From Poindextera sp036272595 (GTDB lineage: Bacteria > Pseudomonadota > Alphaproteobacteria > Caulobacterales > Caulobacteraceae), in the NCBI GenBank assembly GCA_036272595.1, contig DATAYM010000012.1, positions 62,001-126,000 of the forward strand: a stretch of DNA of 64,000 bases, written 5' to 3'. Numbering within the stretch: the stretch's first letter is position 1; the number at the start of each line of letters is the position of its first letter. The position numbers and the translations under genes are program-made. Below the pieces are notes generated by a model that was not told where the DNA came from, searched no databases, and saw only the letters and a program-made list of their open reading frames with translations. This document shows positions 43,359 through 51,732 of the stretch, piece by piece.

Positions 43359-43946
43359 CTATAGCCTCGCCTGCCCCGATCCGCCAAGGGCTTGCGTCGG
43401 TTTGGGGACCGGGAAGAAGGTGTAGGACAGCACGATGTCGGTGAAGCCCTTGGTGTCGGGGTCGGAGGCGAAGCCCGGGTCGATGAAATAGAGCACCGGG
43501 AACTTCACCGTCGTGTGGGCCGGAATGGTCTGGTCGCTGAAGCAGAAGCATTGCAGCTTGCGCATATAGGCCCCGGCCTGGCCGGGCGAGACGTTGTACG
43601 AGGCGCGGCCGGTGATGGCCTGGTCGGAGCGGTTGGCGACCGTGAAAAAGGCCAGTCCCGTCTCGCCGATGCGCAGGGTCTGGCGCGGCTGCGCCGGCGC
43701 GAAGTCCCACGGCAGTCCCCGCACGTTGGTGTCGAAGCTGACGGTGACCTTCTGGTCCAGGATGGTGGTCGGCGCGCGCTTGGCGCGCGGAATGGTCCCG
43801 GCGAAACCGGTGGCCTGGCAGAAGGCGCGATAGAGCGGCACGGCCGCGAAGGCGGCGCCGGTCATGACCGCGAAGACGGCGACGCAGGCGATGACGATGC
43901 GCGCGTTGCGGCGCGGACGCGGACTAGAACCCGATGTCGGCGACAT
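43359..43946 (-). CDS. ctaG: Cytochrome c oxidase assembly protein CtaG (Cox11)
   Basis: 195-residue copper chaperone that delivers copper to the CuB site of subunit I. It has one N-terminal membrane helix (about residues 16-37) and a periplasmic immunoglobulin-like domain. The copper-binding CFCF motif appears as KLQCFCFSDQTI, and the FFTVANRSDQ and YFIDPGFASDPDTKG segments are diagnostic. It overlaps the 56-residue membrane-protein gene by 23 bp. Confidence 0.95.
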   Translation of the reverse strand: MSPTSGSSPRPRRNARIVIACVAVFAVMTGAAFAAVPLYRAFCQATGFAGTIPRAKRAPTTILDQKVTVSFDTNVRGLPWDFAPAQPRQTLRIGETGLAFFTVANRSDQAITGRASYNVSPGQAGAYMRKLQCFCFSDQTIPAHTTVKFPVLYFIDPGFASDPDTKGFTDIVLSYTFFPVPKPTQALGGSGQARL

Positions 43947-44094
43947 GGCCCTTCATCCGCACGATGGTCACCACGAAAACCAGGATGACGAAAAGACCGA
44001 GCGCCACGGCGATGGCGATGCTGCGCCTGCGCCTGGCCTTGGCCGCCGCCGGGCTGTCGCCCGAAACGTTTTCTGGGGGAACCAGCTCGCTCAT
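43924..44094 (-). CDS. 56-residue single-helix protein of the oxidase operon
   Basis: Reading the minus strand from ATG 44094 gives a 56-residue protein. A polar, Ala/Arg-rich N-terminus (MSELVPPENVSG, then KARRRR) leads into one membrane helix (about residues 25-44) and a short tail ending HVADIGF. Its start overlaps the ctaB stop (ATGA) and its end overlaps the ctaG start by 23 bp. Small genes at this position are found in many alphaproteobacterial aa3 operons and are sometimes labelled coxF; identity is by position and topology. Confidence 0.8.
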   Translation of the reverse strand: MSELVPPENVSGDSPAAAKARRRRSIAIAVALGLFVILVFVVTIVRMKGHVADIGF

Positions 44095-45050
44095 GACGTC
44101 AACGGCGGCAGGCCCGCGAACCGCTCGGCCAGCAGGGCGGCGAACAGGCCGAAGAGATAGAGGATGGAGAAGGCGAACAGGTTGCGCGCATCCTTGGCGT
44201 TGGCCTTGACGTCGTAGAGGCCGCCGGCGCCGGCCGGGACGTCGCCGGCGTGGCTGGCGGCCAGCTTGAACGCCAGGGCGATGAAGACCGCCCCGCCGAC
44301 GCCGGCCAGGCCCAGATAGAGCAGGCCGCCCAGCCCGGTCACGGCCGGGACCAGGGCCAGCAGCGCGACCAGCACGCTATAGGCCAGGATGGAGCGCCGG
44401 GTCGCCGCCGCGCCCTTGACCACCGGCAGCATCGGCACGCCGGCCTTGGCGTAGTCCTCCTGGGTGTAGAGCGACAGGGCCCAGAAGTGCGGCGGGGTCC
44501 AGAAGAAGATGATGGCGCAGAGCAGCCAGGCGTTCAGCGGCGTCGCCCCCGTCGCCGCCGCCCAGCCGATCACCGGCGGCAGCGCTCCGGCCAGCCCGCC
44601 GATGACGATGTTCTGCGAGGTCGAGCGCTTCAGCCACAGGGTGTAGACCACCGCGTAGAAGAAGATGGTGAAGGCCAGCAGGCCCGCCGCGACCAGGTTG
44701 GTCGCCAGCGCCATCAGCCCGACCGAGAACAGGCTCAAGATGACGCCCAGGCCCAGGGCGTCCGACCGTTGCACCCGTCCTGACGGCACCGGCCGGTGGC
44801 GGGTGCGGCGCATCAGGCCGTCGATGTCGGAATCGAAGCCCATGTTCAGCGCCCCCGACGCCCCGGCGCCGACGGCGATGCAGAAGACCGCGACGCCGGC
44901 CAGGAACGGGTTCATCGGCGTGCGCGCGCAGACCAGGCCGGTCAGCGCCGTGAACACCACCAGCGACATCACCCTGGGCTTCAGGAGCTGGACATAGTCC
45001 TGCCAGCACGCTGGCGCGGCGACGGCTGTGGTGGTGGCGGCCTCAATCAT
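44091..45050 (-). CDS. ctaB: Protoheme IX farnesyltransferase
   Basis: 319-residue UbiA-fold prenyltransferase that converts haem b to haem o for the oxidase. The first Asp-rich site is NMGFDSDIDGLMRRTRHRPVPSGR (in parts: N-x-x-x-D-x-x-x-D) and the second is YTQEDYAKAGVPM. Nine hydrophobic helices are visible. Its stop overlaps the next small gene's start by 4 bp. A 113-bp gap with a short tandem repeat separates it from ctaD. Confidence 0.95.
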   Translation of the reverse strand: MIEAATTTAVAAPACWQDYVQLLKPRVMSLVVFTALTGLVCARTPMNPFLAGVAVFCIAVGAGASGALNMGFDSDIDGLMRRTRHRPVPSGRVQRSDALGLGVILSLFSVGLMALATNLVAAGLLAFTIFFYAVVYTLWLKRSTSQNIVIGGLAGALPPVIGWAAATGATPLNAWLLCAIIFFWTPPHFWALSLYTQEDYAKAGVPMLPVVKGAAATRRSILAYSVLVALLALVPAVTGLGGLLYLGLAGVGGAVFIALAFKLAASHAGDVPAGAGGLYDVKANAKDARNLFAFSILYLFGLFAALLAERFAGLPPLTS

Positions 45051-45125
45051 TCCAGGTTCGGCTCACGGCTCGGGCGCGGGCAAAACCGCCCGGCCTTTCG
45101 CCTCTTCATAGACCCAAATGGCCGG

Positions 45126-45182
45126 CTAGTGCACGTCGGCGCGGCTAATGGACGTCGGCGTGCCTAATGGACGTCGGCGTGG
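45126..45182. repeat. Three tandem 19-bp copies of the ctaD 3' end
   Basis: The last codons and stop of ctaD (reading HADVH-stop on the minus strand) occur three times in a row as 19-bp units: 45164-45182 (the real gene end), 45145-45163 (18 of 19 identical) and 45126-45144 (15 of 19 identical). Because the unit is 19 bp, each copy is in a new frame and adds a stop codon. It looks like a local slippage duplication just after the stop. Confidence 0.8.
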
Positions 45183-46843
45183 ATGTGCGGCAGCTCGGAG
45201 AACTGGTGGAAGGGCGGCGGCGACGACAGGGTCCATTCCAGCGTGGTCGCGCCTTCGCCCCAGGGGTTGGCCTCGGCCTTGCGATGACGCACCGCCGCCT
45301 CGATCAAAAGGATCGCCCACACCGCCATGCCGACGGTGGTGATGGCGAAGCCGATCGAGGAGATGTGGTTCCAGTAGGCGAAGGCCAGCGGGTAGTCGAC
45401 CGTCCGCCGCGGCATGCCTTGCAGGCCAAGGAAGTGCTGCGGGAAGAAGATGGTGTTGACGCCGACGAACATCAGCCAGAAGTGCAGCGAGCCGAGGAAC
45501 TCGTTGTACTTCACGCCCCACATCTTCTCGAACCAGTAGTAGAAGCCGGCGAAGATCGAGAACACCGCGCCCATGCTCAGCACGTAGTGGAAGTGGGCGA
45601 TGACGTAGTAGGTGTCGTGCAGGCTGTAGTCGATGCCGGCGTTGGCCAGCACCACCCCGGTCAGGCCGCCGATGGTGAACAGGAAGATGAAGCCGACCGC
45701 GAACAGCATCGGCGTCTTGAACTCGATGGACCCGCCCCACATGGTGGCGATCCAGGAGAACACCTTGATGCCCGTCGGCACGGCGATGATCATGGTCGCG
45801 GCGACGAAATAGGCCTGCAGGTTCACGTTCATGCCCACGGCGTACATGTGGTGGGCCCAGACGATGAAGCCGAGGAAGCCGATCGCCACCATGGCGTAGG
45901 CCATGGCCAGATAGCCGAACACCGGCTTCTTGGAGAAGGTCGAGACCACCTGGCTGATGATGCCGAAGCCCGGCAGGATCAGGATGTAGACCTCGGGGTG
46001 GCCGAAGAACCAGAACAGGTGCTGGAACATCAGCGGGTCGCCGCCATTCGACGGGTCGAAGAAGTGGGTGCCGAAGTTGCGGTCGGTGAGCAGCATGGTG
46101 ATAGCGCCGGCCAGCACCGGCAGCGACAGCAGCAACAGGAACACCGTCACCAGGATCGACCACACGAACAGCGGCATGCGGTGCAGGGTCATGCCCGGCG
46201 CGCGCATGTTGAAGATGGTGGTGATGAAGTTGATGGCGCCGAGGATCGACGAGGCCCCGGCCAGGTGGATGGACAGGATGGCGAAGTCCATCGCCGGCCC
46301 GGTGTTGCCGGTGGTCGACAGCGGCGGATAGAGGGTCCAGCCGCCGTCGAAGCCCGGGCCCGGCCCGCCGTCGACGAACAGCGAGGTGCAGAGCAGCGCG
46401 AACGAGGCGACCAGCAGCCAGAACGAGATGTTGTTCATGCGCGGGAAGGCCATGTCCGGCGCGCCGATCATCAGCGGCACGAACCAGTTGCCGAAGCCGC
46501 CGATCATGGCCGGCATGACCATGAAGAAGATCATGATCAGCCCGTGCGCGGTGGCCGCGACCTCATAGCCCTGGTGGCCGGCGAGGAAGCCTTTGAAATG
46601 GCCGAAAAGGCCCGAGTCCTGGAACACCTGGATGCCCGGCTCGGCCAGTTCCCAGCGGATCAGGCCGGAAAGCGTGCCCCCGATGATCCCGGCGAGGATG
46701 GCGAAGAGGATATAGAGAGTGCCGATATCCTTGTGGTTGGTCGAGAACAGCCAGCGCACGAAGAACGGCGGGGTGTGGGCGTAGCCATGGCCGTCGTCGT
46801 GGTCGTCGTGGCCGTGGTCGATATCGGAAGCGGCGGTCGCCAT
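45164..46843 (-). CDS. ctaD: Cytochrome c oxidase subunit I
   Basis: 559-residue catalytic subunit with twelve membrane helices. The start is ATG 46843 (MATAASDIDHG); a TTG three codons upstream is less likely. It has a His/Asp-rich N-terminal tail. The haem and CuB ligands lie in the expected blocks: TAHGLIMIFFMVMPAMIGGFGN, FWFFGHPEVYILILPGFGI with the His-Tyr cross-link pair, VWAHHMY, and DTYYVIAHFHYVLSMG (in parts). It is 20 bp upstream-adjacent to ctaC in the operon. Confidence 0.97.
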   Translation of the reverse strand: MATAASDIDHGHDDHDDGHGYAHTPPFFVRWLFSTNHKDIGTLYILFAILAGIIGGTLSGLIRWELAEPGIQVFQDSGLFGHFKGFLAGHQGYEVAATAHGLIMIFFMVMPAMIGGFGNWFVPLMIGAPDMAFPRMNNISFWLLVASFALLCTSLFVDGGPGPGFDGGWTLYPPLSTTGNTGPAMDFAILSIHLAGASSILGAINFITTIFNMRAPGMTLHRMPLFVWSILVTVFLLLLSLPVLAGAITMLLTDRNFGTHFFDPSNGGDPLMFQHLFWFFGHPEVYILILPGFGIISQVVSTFSKKPVFGYLAMAYAMVAIGFLGFIVWAHHMYAVGMNVNLQAYFVAATMIIAVPTGIKVFSWIATMWGGSIEFKTPMLFAVGFIFLFTIGGLTGVVLANAGIDYSLHDTYYVIAHFHYVLSMGAVFSIFAGFYYWFEKMWGVKYNEFLGSLHFWLMFVGVNTIFFPQHFLGLQGMPRRTVDYPLAFAYWNHISSIGFAITTVGMAVWAILLIEAAVRHRKAEANPWGEGATTLEWTLSSPPPFHQFSELPHIHADVH

Positions 46844-46870
46844 GATCTTCAATACTCTCTTCGTGCGGTC

Positions 46871-47803
46871 TTAGCGCAAGGCCGCGGTCGGGGCCTGCGC
46901 AACTTTTTGCGGCTGAGCGGGGGCCGAAGACGCGGCCGGGGCGGAGGACGCGGCCGGCGCGGACGAGGCCGCCGGCGCCGATGAGGCGGCCGGGGCGGCG
47001 GGCGCCGGCGCCGGGGCCTTGGACGCGACCCAGGTGTTGAAGTCGGACTGGCTGACCACCTTGATCATGATCGGCATATAGGCGTGGTTGACGCCGCAGA
47101 GCTGGTCGCACTGGCCGTAATAGGTGCCGATCTTCTCGGCCTTGAACCAGGTCTCGTTCATCCGGCCGGGCACGGCGTCGATCTTCAGCCCGAAGGCCGG
47201 GACGCCGAAGTCGTGGATCACGTCGGCGCCGGTCACCAGCACCCGCACGGTCTTGTCGACCGGCACCACCAGCGCATTGTCGGCGGCCAGCAGATAAGGC
47301 TCGCCGGCGGCCTTGGCGGCGTCCTCGGTCAGCACGTTGGAGTCGTATTCGGGGATCTTCTGGTCGGGGTACTCATAGCCCCAGTACCATTGATAGCCGG
47401 TCGCCTTCACGGTCAGGTCGGGCGGCGGCATGTCGTGATAGGCGAACAGCAGCTTGAACGAAAAGATGGCGATGAAGGTCAGGATCAGCACCGGCAGCGC
47501 CGTCCAGAGCACCTCGATATAGGTGTTGTGGCTCCAGCGGGCCGGAACCGGATTGGCCCGCTTGTTGAAACGCACGATGCAGATGGCCAGCAAGACCAGC
47601 ACGAAGACGGCGATGGCCGTGATGATCGGCATCAGGATCCAGTTGTGGAAGAAGATGGCCTGATGCTTGAGGATCGAGGCGCCGGGCTGCAGGTCGATGG
47701 CGCCGGGCGTCGGTTGGCCGAGCAGATCCTCGGCGCGCGCCGAACCCGCCGCGCCGAGGCAAAGCGCAATCAGCCCAAACGCAACACTCTGCAGCCTTCG
47801 CAT
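46871..47803 (-). CDS. ctaC: Cytochrome c oxidase subunit II
   Basis: 310 residues from ATG 47803 (MRRLQSVAFG). A signal peptide ends near SARA (about residue 25). Two membrane helices follow, then the CuA domain with GYQWYWGYEYPD (the aromatic electron-entry patch), the HDFGVPAFGLKIDAVPG strand and the CuA loop YGQCDQLCGVNHAYMPI (Cys, Cys, His, Met). The C-terminal tail is a low-complexity Ala/Pro/Ser repeat (SSAPAA four times), longer than usual. The 210-bp divergent gap to tldD must hold both promoters; no clear -35/-10 pair was found. Confidence 0.95.
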   Translation of the reverse strand: MRRLQSVAFGLIALCLGAAGSARAEDLLGQPTPGAIDLQPGASILKHQAIFFHNWILMPIITAIAVFVLVLLAICIVRFNKRANPVPARWSHNTYIEVLWTALPVLILTFIAIFSFKLLFAYHDMPPPDLTVKATGYQWYWGYEYPDQKIPEYDSNVLTEDAAKAAGEPYLLAADNALVVPVDKTVRVLVTGADVIHDFGVPAFGLKIDAVPGRMNETWFKAEKIGTYYGQCDQLCGVNHAYMPIMIKVVSQSDFNTWVASKAPAPAPAAPAASSAPAASSAPAASSAPAASSAPAQPQKVAQAPTAALR

Positions 47804-48013
47804 CAACACGCTCCGCAACCCACCTGACCTCTTGCTTGCCCTTTGGCGACGAGAGCCGGCCAATCCGCAAAGCGGGGCCAGCCCCTTGCGGGCGTGCATA
47901 CGCGGTCCCGCCCGCATTGCCAAGACGGATGCCGATTGGTTTGCGGCCCCGGTTTCGCAAGGGGCCGATGACGCCTATGTTGCACACGTTCCGCCCTCAA
48001 AGATGAGCCCTTC

Positions 48014-49444
48014 ATGACCGCTCACGTCTCTGCCCCCTCCATCCTCGAAGCCGCCGGTGTGGATGCGCGCCGCGCCCACGACATCCTGGGCGAGGCGCTG
48101 AGCGGCGCCGACGACGGCGAGCTGTTCGTCGAGCGCTCGGAGAGCGAATCCTTCCTCTGGGACGACGGGCGGCTGAAATCGGCCAACTATGACGCCGCCG
48201 AGGGCTTCGGCCTGCGCGTGGTGGCCGGCGAGACCGCCGGCTACGCCCACGCCGCCGAGATTTCCGAGGCCGCGATTCGCCGCGCCGCCGACTCCGCCTC
48301 GCTGGCCAAGCGCGGCCATTCGGGCGTCGCCGCCGAGGGGCCGAGGGCGACCAACGCCAGGCTCTATGGCGAGGACGATCCCCTCGCCTCCCCCGCCTTT
48401 TCCGAAAAGGTCGCGCTGCTGGCCGAGATCGACGCCTACACCCGCGACCGCGATCCCCGCGTGAAGCAGGTCAACGTCACCCTGGCCGGCGAACGGCGGG
48501 TGATCGAGATCCTCCGCGCCGACGGCAAGCTGGTGCGCGACGTGCGCCCGCTGGCCCGGGTCAATGTCAGCGTCACCCTGGAGACGGACGGCCGCCGCGA
48601 GGGGGGCTATTCCGGCGCCGGCGGCCGCGCCGGCTTCGAGACCTGGATCTCCCCCGACCGCTGGCGCGAGCAGGTCGACGAGGCGATCCGCCAGGCTTCG
48701 ATCAATCTCGACGCCATCGCCTGCCCCGCCGGCGAGATGGACGTGGTGCTGGGCCGGGGCTGGAACGGCGTCCTGCTGCACGAGGCTGTCGGCCACGGGC
48801 TGGAAGGCGACTTCAACCGCAAGGGCATCAGCGCCTTTTCCGGCCGCATCGGCGAGCGGGTGGCCTCGCCCGGCGTCACCGTCTTCGACGACGGCACGCT
48901 CTACGGCCGCCGCGGCTCGCTCAGCGTCGACGACGAGGGCACCCCCACCGACCGCACCATCCTGATCGAGGACGGCATCCTGGTCGGCTACATGCATGAC
49001 CGCATGAGCGCGCGGCTGATGGGGCTGAAGGCCACCGGCAACGGCCGGCGCCAGTCCTTCGCCCACATGCCGATGGTGCGGATGACCAACACCGGCATGA
49101 TGGCCGGCGACACCCCGCGCGAGGAGATGATCGCCTCGATGAAGCGCGGCCTCTACTGCGCCAATTTCGGCGGCGGCCAGGTGGATATCACCAACGGCAA
49201 GTTCGTCTTCCAGTGCACCGAGGCCTATCTGGTCGAGGACGGCAGGATCACCGCCCCGGTCAAGGGCGCGACCCTGATCGGCGACGGGCCGTCGGCCCTG
49301 ACGCGGGTCAGCATGATCGGCGACGACTTCTGCTTCGACAACGGCGTCGGGGTCTGCGGCAAGAACGGCCAGAGCGTGCCGGTGGGCGTCGGCCAGCCCT
49401 CGCTGAAGCTCACCGGCCTGACCGTCGGCGGCACGAACGTCTAG
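48014..49444 (+). CDS. tldD: Metalloprotease TldD
   Basis: 476-residue zinc protease of the TldD/PmbA family, acting as a TldD-TldE heterodimer on unfolded peptides. The H-E-x3-H metal motif is HEAVGHGLEGD (His256, Glu257, His261), followed by the late Cys of the third-ligand region (LYCANFGGGQVDITNG). The end VGGTNV is canonical. It is divergent from ctaC. A GNAT gene overlaps its last codons. Confidence 0.94.
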   Translation: MTAHVSAPSILEAAGVDARRAHDILGEALSGADDGELFVERSESESFLWDDGRLKSANYDAAEGFGLRVVAGETAGYAHAAEISEAAIRRAADSASLAKRGHSGVAAEGPRATNARLYGEDDPLASPAFSEKVALLAEIDAYTRDRDPRVKQVNVTLAGERRVIEILRADGKLVRDVRPLARVNVSVTLETDGRREGGYSGAGGRAGFETWISPDRWREQVDEAIRQASINLDAIACPAGEMDVVLGRGWNGVLLHEAVGHGLEGDFNRKGISAFSGRIGERVASPGVTVFDDGTLYGRRGSLSVDDEGTPTDRTILIEDGILVGYMHDRMSARLMGLKATGNGRRQSFAHMPMVRMTNTGMMAGDTPREEMIASMKRGLYCANFGGGQVDITNGKFVFQCTEAYLVEDGRITAPVKGATLIGDGPSALTRVSMIGDDFCFDNGVGVCGKNGQSVPVGVGQPSLKLTGLTVGGTNV

Positions 49445-50123
49445 TCCGCTCGACCGCCCGATCTGGAATTCGCTCGCCACGCGCCAGGCGCATCTGGCGC
49501 GGGGCGAGCCCGGCCGGGCGTTGCGCTTCGCGCCGGAATACGGCGTGTTCGCCGCCGCCGCCGACGGATCGCCGGAGAGCCAGGCCGCCCTCGCCGCGCT
49601 CTGCCCGGCCGGCGATGGCATCGCCGTGGTCGAGGCGGACGAAGCGCCGACGCCGCCGGGCCTGGCCGTGGTCGAGCGCGGCGTGATCTGGCAGATGCTC
49701 GCCGAGACGCTGGCGCCGGGCGACGCGCCAGGCTTTGCGGTCGCGCCGCTGACCGACGCCGACGGGCCCGAGATGCTGGCCCTGGCCACGTTGACCAAGC
49801 CGGGTCCGTTCTTCGAGCGCACCCACCGGCTCGGCGATTTCATCGGCGTGAAGGTCGACGGCCGGCTGGCGGCCATGGCCGGCGAGCGCATGCGCGCCCC
49901 TGGCTTCACCGAGGTCAGCGGCGTCTGCACCCATCCGGACCACCGCGGCCGCGGCTATGCCGCCGCCCTGACCCGCATCGTCGCCGCCAACATCCTGGCC
50001 CGCGGCGAGACGCCGTTCATGCACGTCTTCCCGAGCAACGCCGGCGCGATCTCGGTCTACCAGGCGCTGGGGTTCAGGCTGCGCCGCGAGATGAAGCTGG
50101 CGGTGTTCAGCCGGCCCGGCTGA
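49437..50123 (+). CDS. GNAT family N-acetyltransferase with no standard start codon
   Basis: FR47-like GNAT; the acetyl-CoA loop is VCTHPDHRGRGYAAALTRIV and the ending SVYQALGFRLRREMKLAVF is typical. The first standard start in frame is TTG 49521 (200 residues), but the 28 codons before it encode PLDRPIWNSLATRQAHLA, which looks like the normal beginning of this family. Upstream the frame is open only to 49422, where the only near-start is ACG at 49437, overlapping the tldD stop region. I therefore begin at that ACG; either it is a rare start, a mutated ATG, or a sequencing error. Gene identity is firm, the start is not. Confidence 0.75.
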   Translation, partial: TSSPLDRPIWNSLATRQAHLARGEPGRALRFAPEYGVFAAAADGSPESQAALAALCPAGDGIAVVEADEAPTPPGLAVVERGVIWQMLAETLAPGDAPGFAVAPLTDADGPEMLALATLTKPGPFFERTHRLGDFIGVKVDGRLAAMAGERMRAPGFTEVSGVCTHPDHRGRGYAAALTRIVAANILARGETPFMHVFPSNAGAISVYQALGFRLRREMKLAVFSRPG

Positions 50124-50268
50124 AACGGTAGTCGGCCCGGGGCATGAGCGCGGGTTCAGACATCACCTTTTGGCCGTCGCCATCCCGATGCACGCCGGCG
50201 TTGCGTCCAGCGCCGACCCTCGGTTAGGGTCCGGCGCGGCTCTGAAGAGCCATAGGGGGTTTTGGGTC

Positions 50269-51135
50269 ATGAGGTCGATTTATGCGCCCGCGCGTCGCCG
50301 CGCGGGATTTGGTTTGCGCGCCTGGGCGGCTGGGGCGGTGATCGCTCTTGGGATGGTGGTCCAGACAGGACCGGCGCTCGCGGCGAGTTATGTCGACGCC
50401 GCGCTTGGCGAGATCAAACCGGCCGACAAGGTGGTGATCGCCAGTCCGCAGCCGGTCCAGCTGCTGTTCGAGTTCGAGACCAAGGGCGCCCTGAACGGCC
50501 GAGCCACCAAGCTGCTGAAGGACCAGGTGGTCGCCGCGGTCAAGGCCAGCGGCCTGTTCTCGGATGTGAGCGACACGCCGACCGCAAATGGCGCGGTGCT
50601 GGAAATCATCATCAACGACTCGCCGAGCAAGGATGAGATGGACGAGGCCTATGGCAAGGGCTTCGTCACCGGCGCGACCTTCTTCATCGCCGGAAACACG
50701 ATCAGGGAAAACTACCTCTGCACCATCAACTATGTCGCCGGCCCGACGGCGACCAAGATCACCCGGACAGCGGCCGACGGCGTCTATTTCCAGATGGGAC
50801 TGATCAACAGCCCGCCGGCGAACGCCGTCAAGATCGGCTCGCTGCACGATGCGGTGTTCGCCATGACCCGCCTTATCATCATCAATCCGCTGAACGCCCT
50901 GGCCGCCGACCCGGGCTTCCAGCTGGCGATGTCGACCGCGCCGGCTTCGACGGCCGCCCCGGGCCAGGCCATGGCGGCGACGCCGTTGGCTCTTCCGCCG
51001 ACGGCCGTCCCGGTGGCGGCGACCGCGCCGGCGCCAGCGCCCAGCCCCGCCCCCGCCGTCCCGCCAGCGGCGAACGCGCCGTCCGCGCCCGCTCCCGCGG
51101 CGCCGACGTCCCAGCCCGCGCCGGCCAACCCATGA
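50269..51135 (+). CDS. Exported protein with Ala/Pro-rich tail, hypothetical
   Basis: 288 residues from ATG 50269 (MRSIYAPARRR), with AGGGGG upstream. The basic N-terminus and hydrophobic segment end at a likely cleavage after PALAA (about residue 41). The mature domain (about 42-215) contains LLFEFETKGALNGRATKLLKDQVVAAVKASGLFSDV, in parts, and EIIINDSPSKDEMDEAY. It ends with a low-complexity Ala/Pro tail of about 65 residues. Its stop overlaps the next gene (ATGA). No family recognised; the tail suggests crossing of the cell wall. Confidence 0.75.
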   Translation: MRSIYAPARRRAGFGLRAWAAGAVIALGMVVQTGPALAASYVDAALGEIKPADKVVIASPQPVQLLFEFETKGALNGRATKLLKDQVVAAVKASGLFSDVSDTPTANGAVLEIIINDSPSKDEMDEAYGKGFVTGATFFIAGNTIRENYLCTINYVAGPTATKITRTAADGVYFQMGLINSPPANAVKIGSLHDAVFAMTRLIIINPLNALAADPGFQLAMSTAPASTAAPGQAMAATPLALPPTAVPVAATAPAPAPSPAPAVPPAANAPSAPAPAAPTSQPAPANP

Positions 51136-51710
51136 GGGCGCGCGGTCTGATCATCGCGGCGCTGGCGGCGCCAGCGATGGCGCTGCAGGCCTGTGCGATG
51201 ACGGCCTTGCCCCCGCCGCAGGCGACGCTCGACAATATCCAGACGCTGCGCGCCGACGGCGTGGCCCCTATCAGCGTGGGCGCCTTCATCCCCGGCCCCG
51301 GCGCGCCGACGCAGATGGATCGATCGGTCGCCGTCCGCGCCGGCATCCAGCCCGCGCCGGAGGGGTCGTTCGCCAGATATCTCGGCGACACCATCGCCGC
51401 TCAGCTAAAGAGCGTCGGGAAGCTCGATCCGAATTCGACCCTGGTCGTTTCGGGGATGATCACCGACACTCACCTGGACAGCGGTCTGACGACGAATACG
51501 GCGCGGGCGGCGCTGGCCGCCAGGTTCACCTTGGTCAGGGGCGGCAAGGTCGTGTTCGAGAAGGCCCTGGCGGTGGATACGACCTGGGACTCGGAGTTCG
51601 TCGGCGCGGTGGCGATCCCGGATGCGGTGAACCATTACACCGACCTGTTCGCCAAGCTGGCGGCCAAGCTGTTCGCCGATCCCGACTTCGTCGCCGCCGC
51701 GCGCGGGTGA
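51132..51710 (+). CDS. Lipoprotein, hypothetical
   Basis: 192-residue probable lipoprotein: the signal segment RGLIIAALAAPAMALQAC ends in a lipobox ALQAC (Cys21). The mature domain resembles the fold pattern of small outer-membrane assembly lipoproteins, with ARYLGDTIAAQLKSVGKLDPNSTLVVSGMI, in parts, and a repeated strand motif. It is coupled to the upstream exported protein by a 4-bp overlap, so the two probably act together in the envelope. The similar themes in the two proteins (a conserved 'V-S-G / I-N-D' strand followed by a T-rich loop) hint at a distant relation, which is inference. Confidence 0.75.
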   Translation: MRARGLIIAALAAPAMALQACAMTALPPPQATLDNIQTLRADGVAPISVGAFIPGPGAPTQMDRSVAVRAGIQPAPEGSFARYLGDTIAAQLKSVGKLDPNSTLVVSGMITDTHLDSGLTTNTARAALAARFTLVRGGKVVFEKALAVDTTWDSEFVGAVAIPDAVNHYTDLFAKLAAKLFADPDFVAAARG

Positions 51711-51732
51711 CGGCCCGGAGGCCGGCGCGCGC

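Noticed and set aside
46900..47010. A CRISPR-like array in the repeat-rich region
   Set aside because: The repeats are in-frame Ala/Pro/Ser codons of subunit II without spacers; no CRISPR array was seen anywhere in the window.
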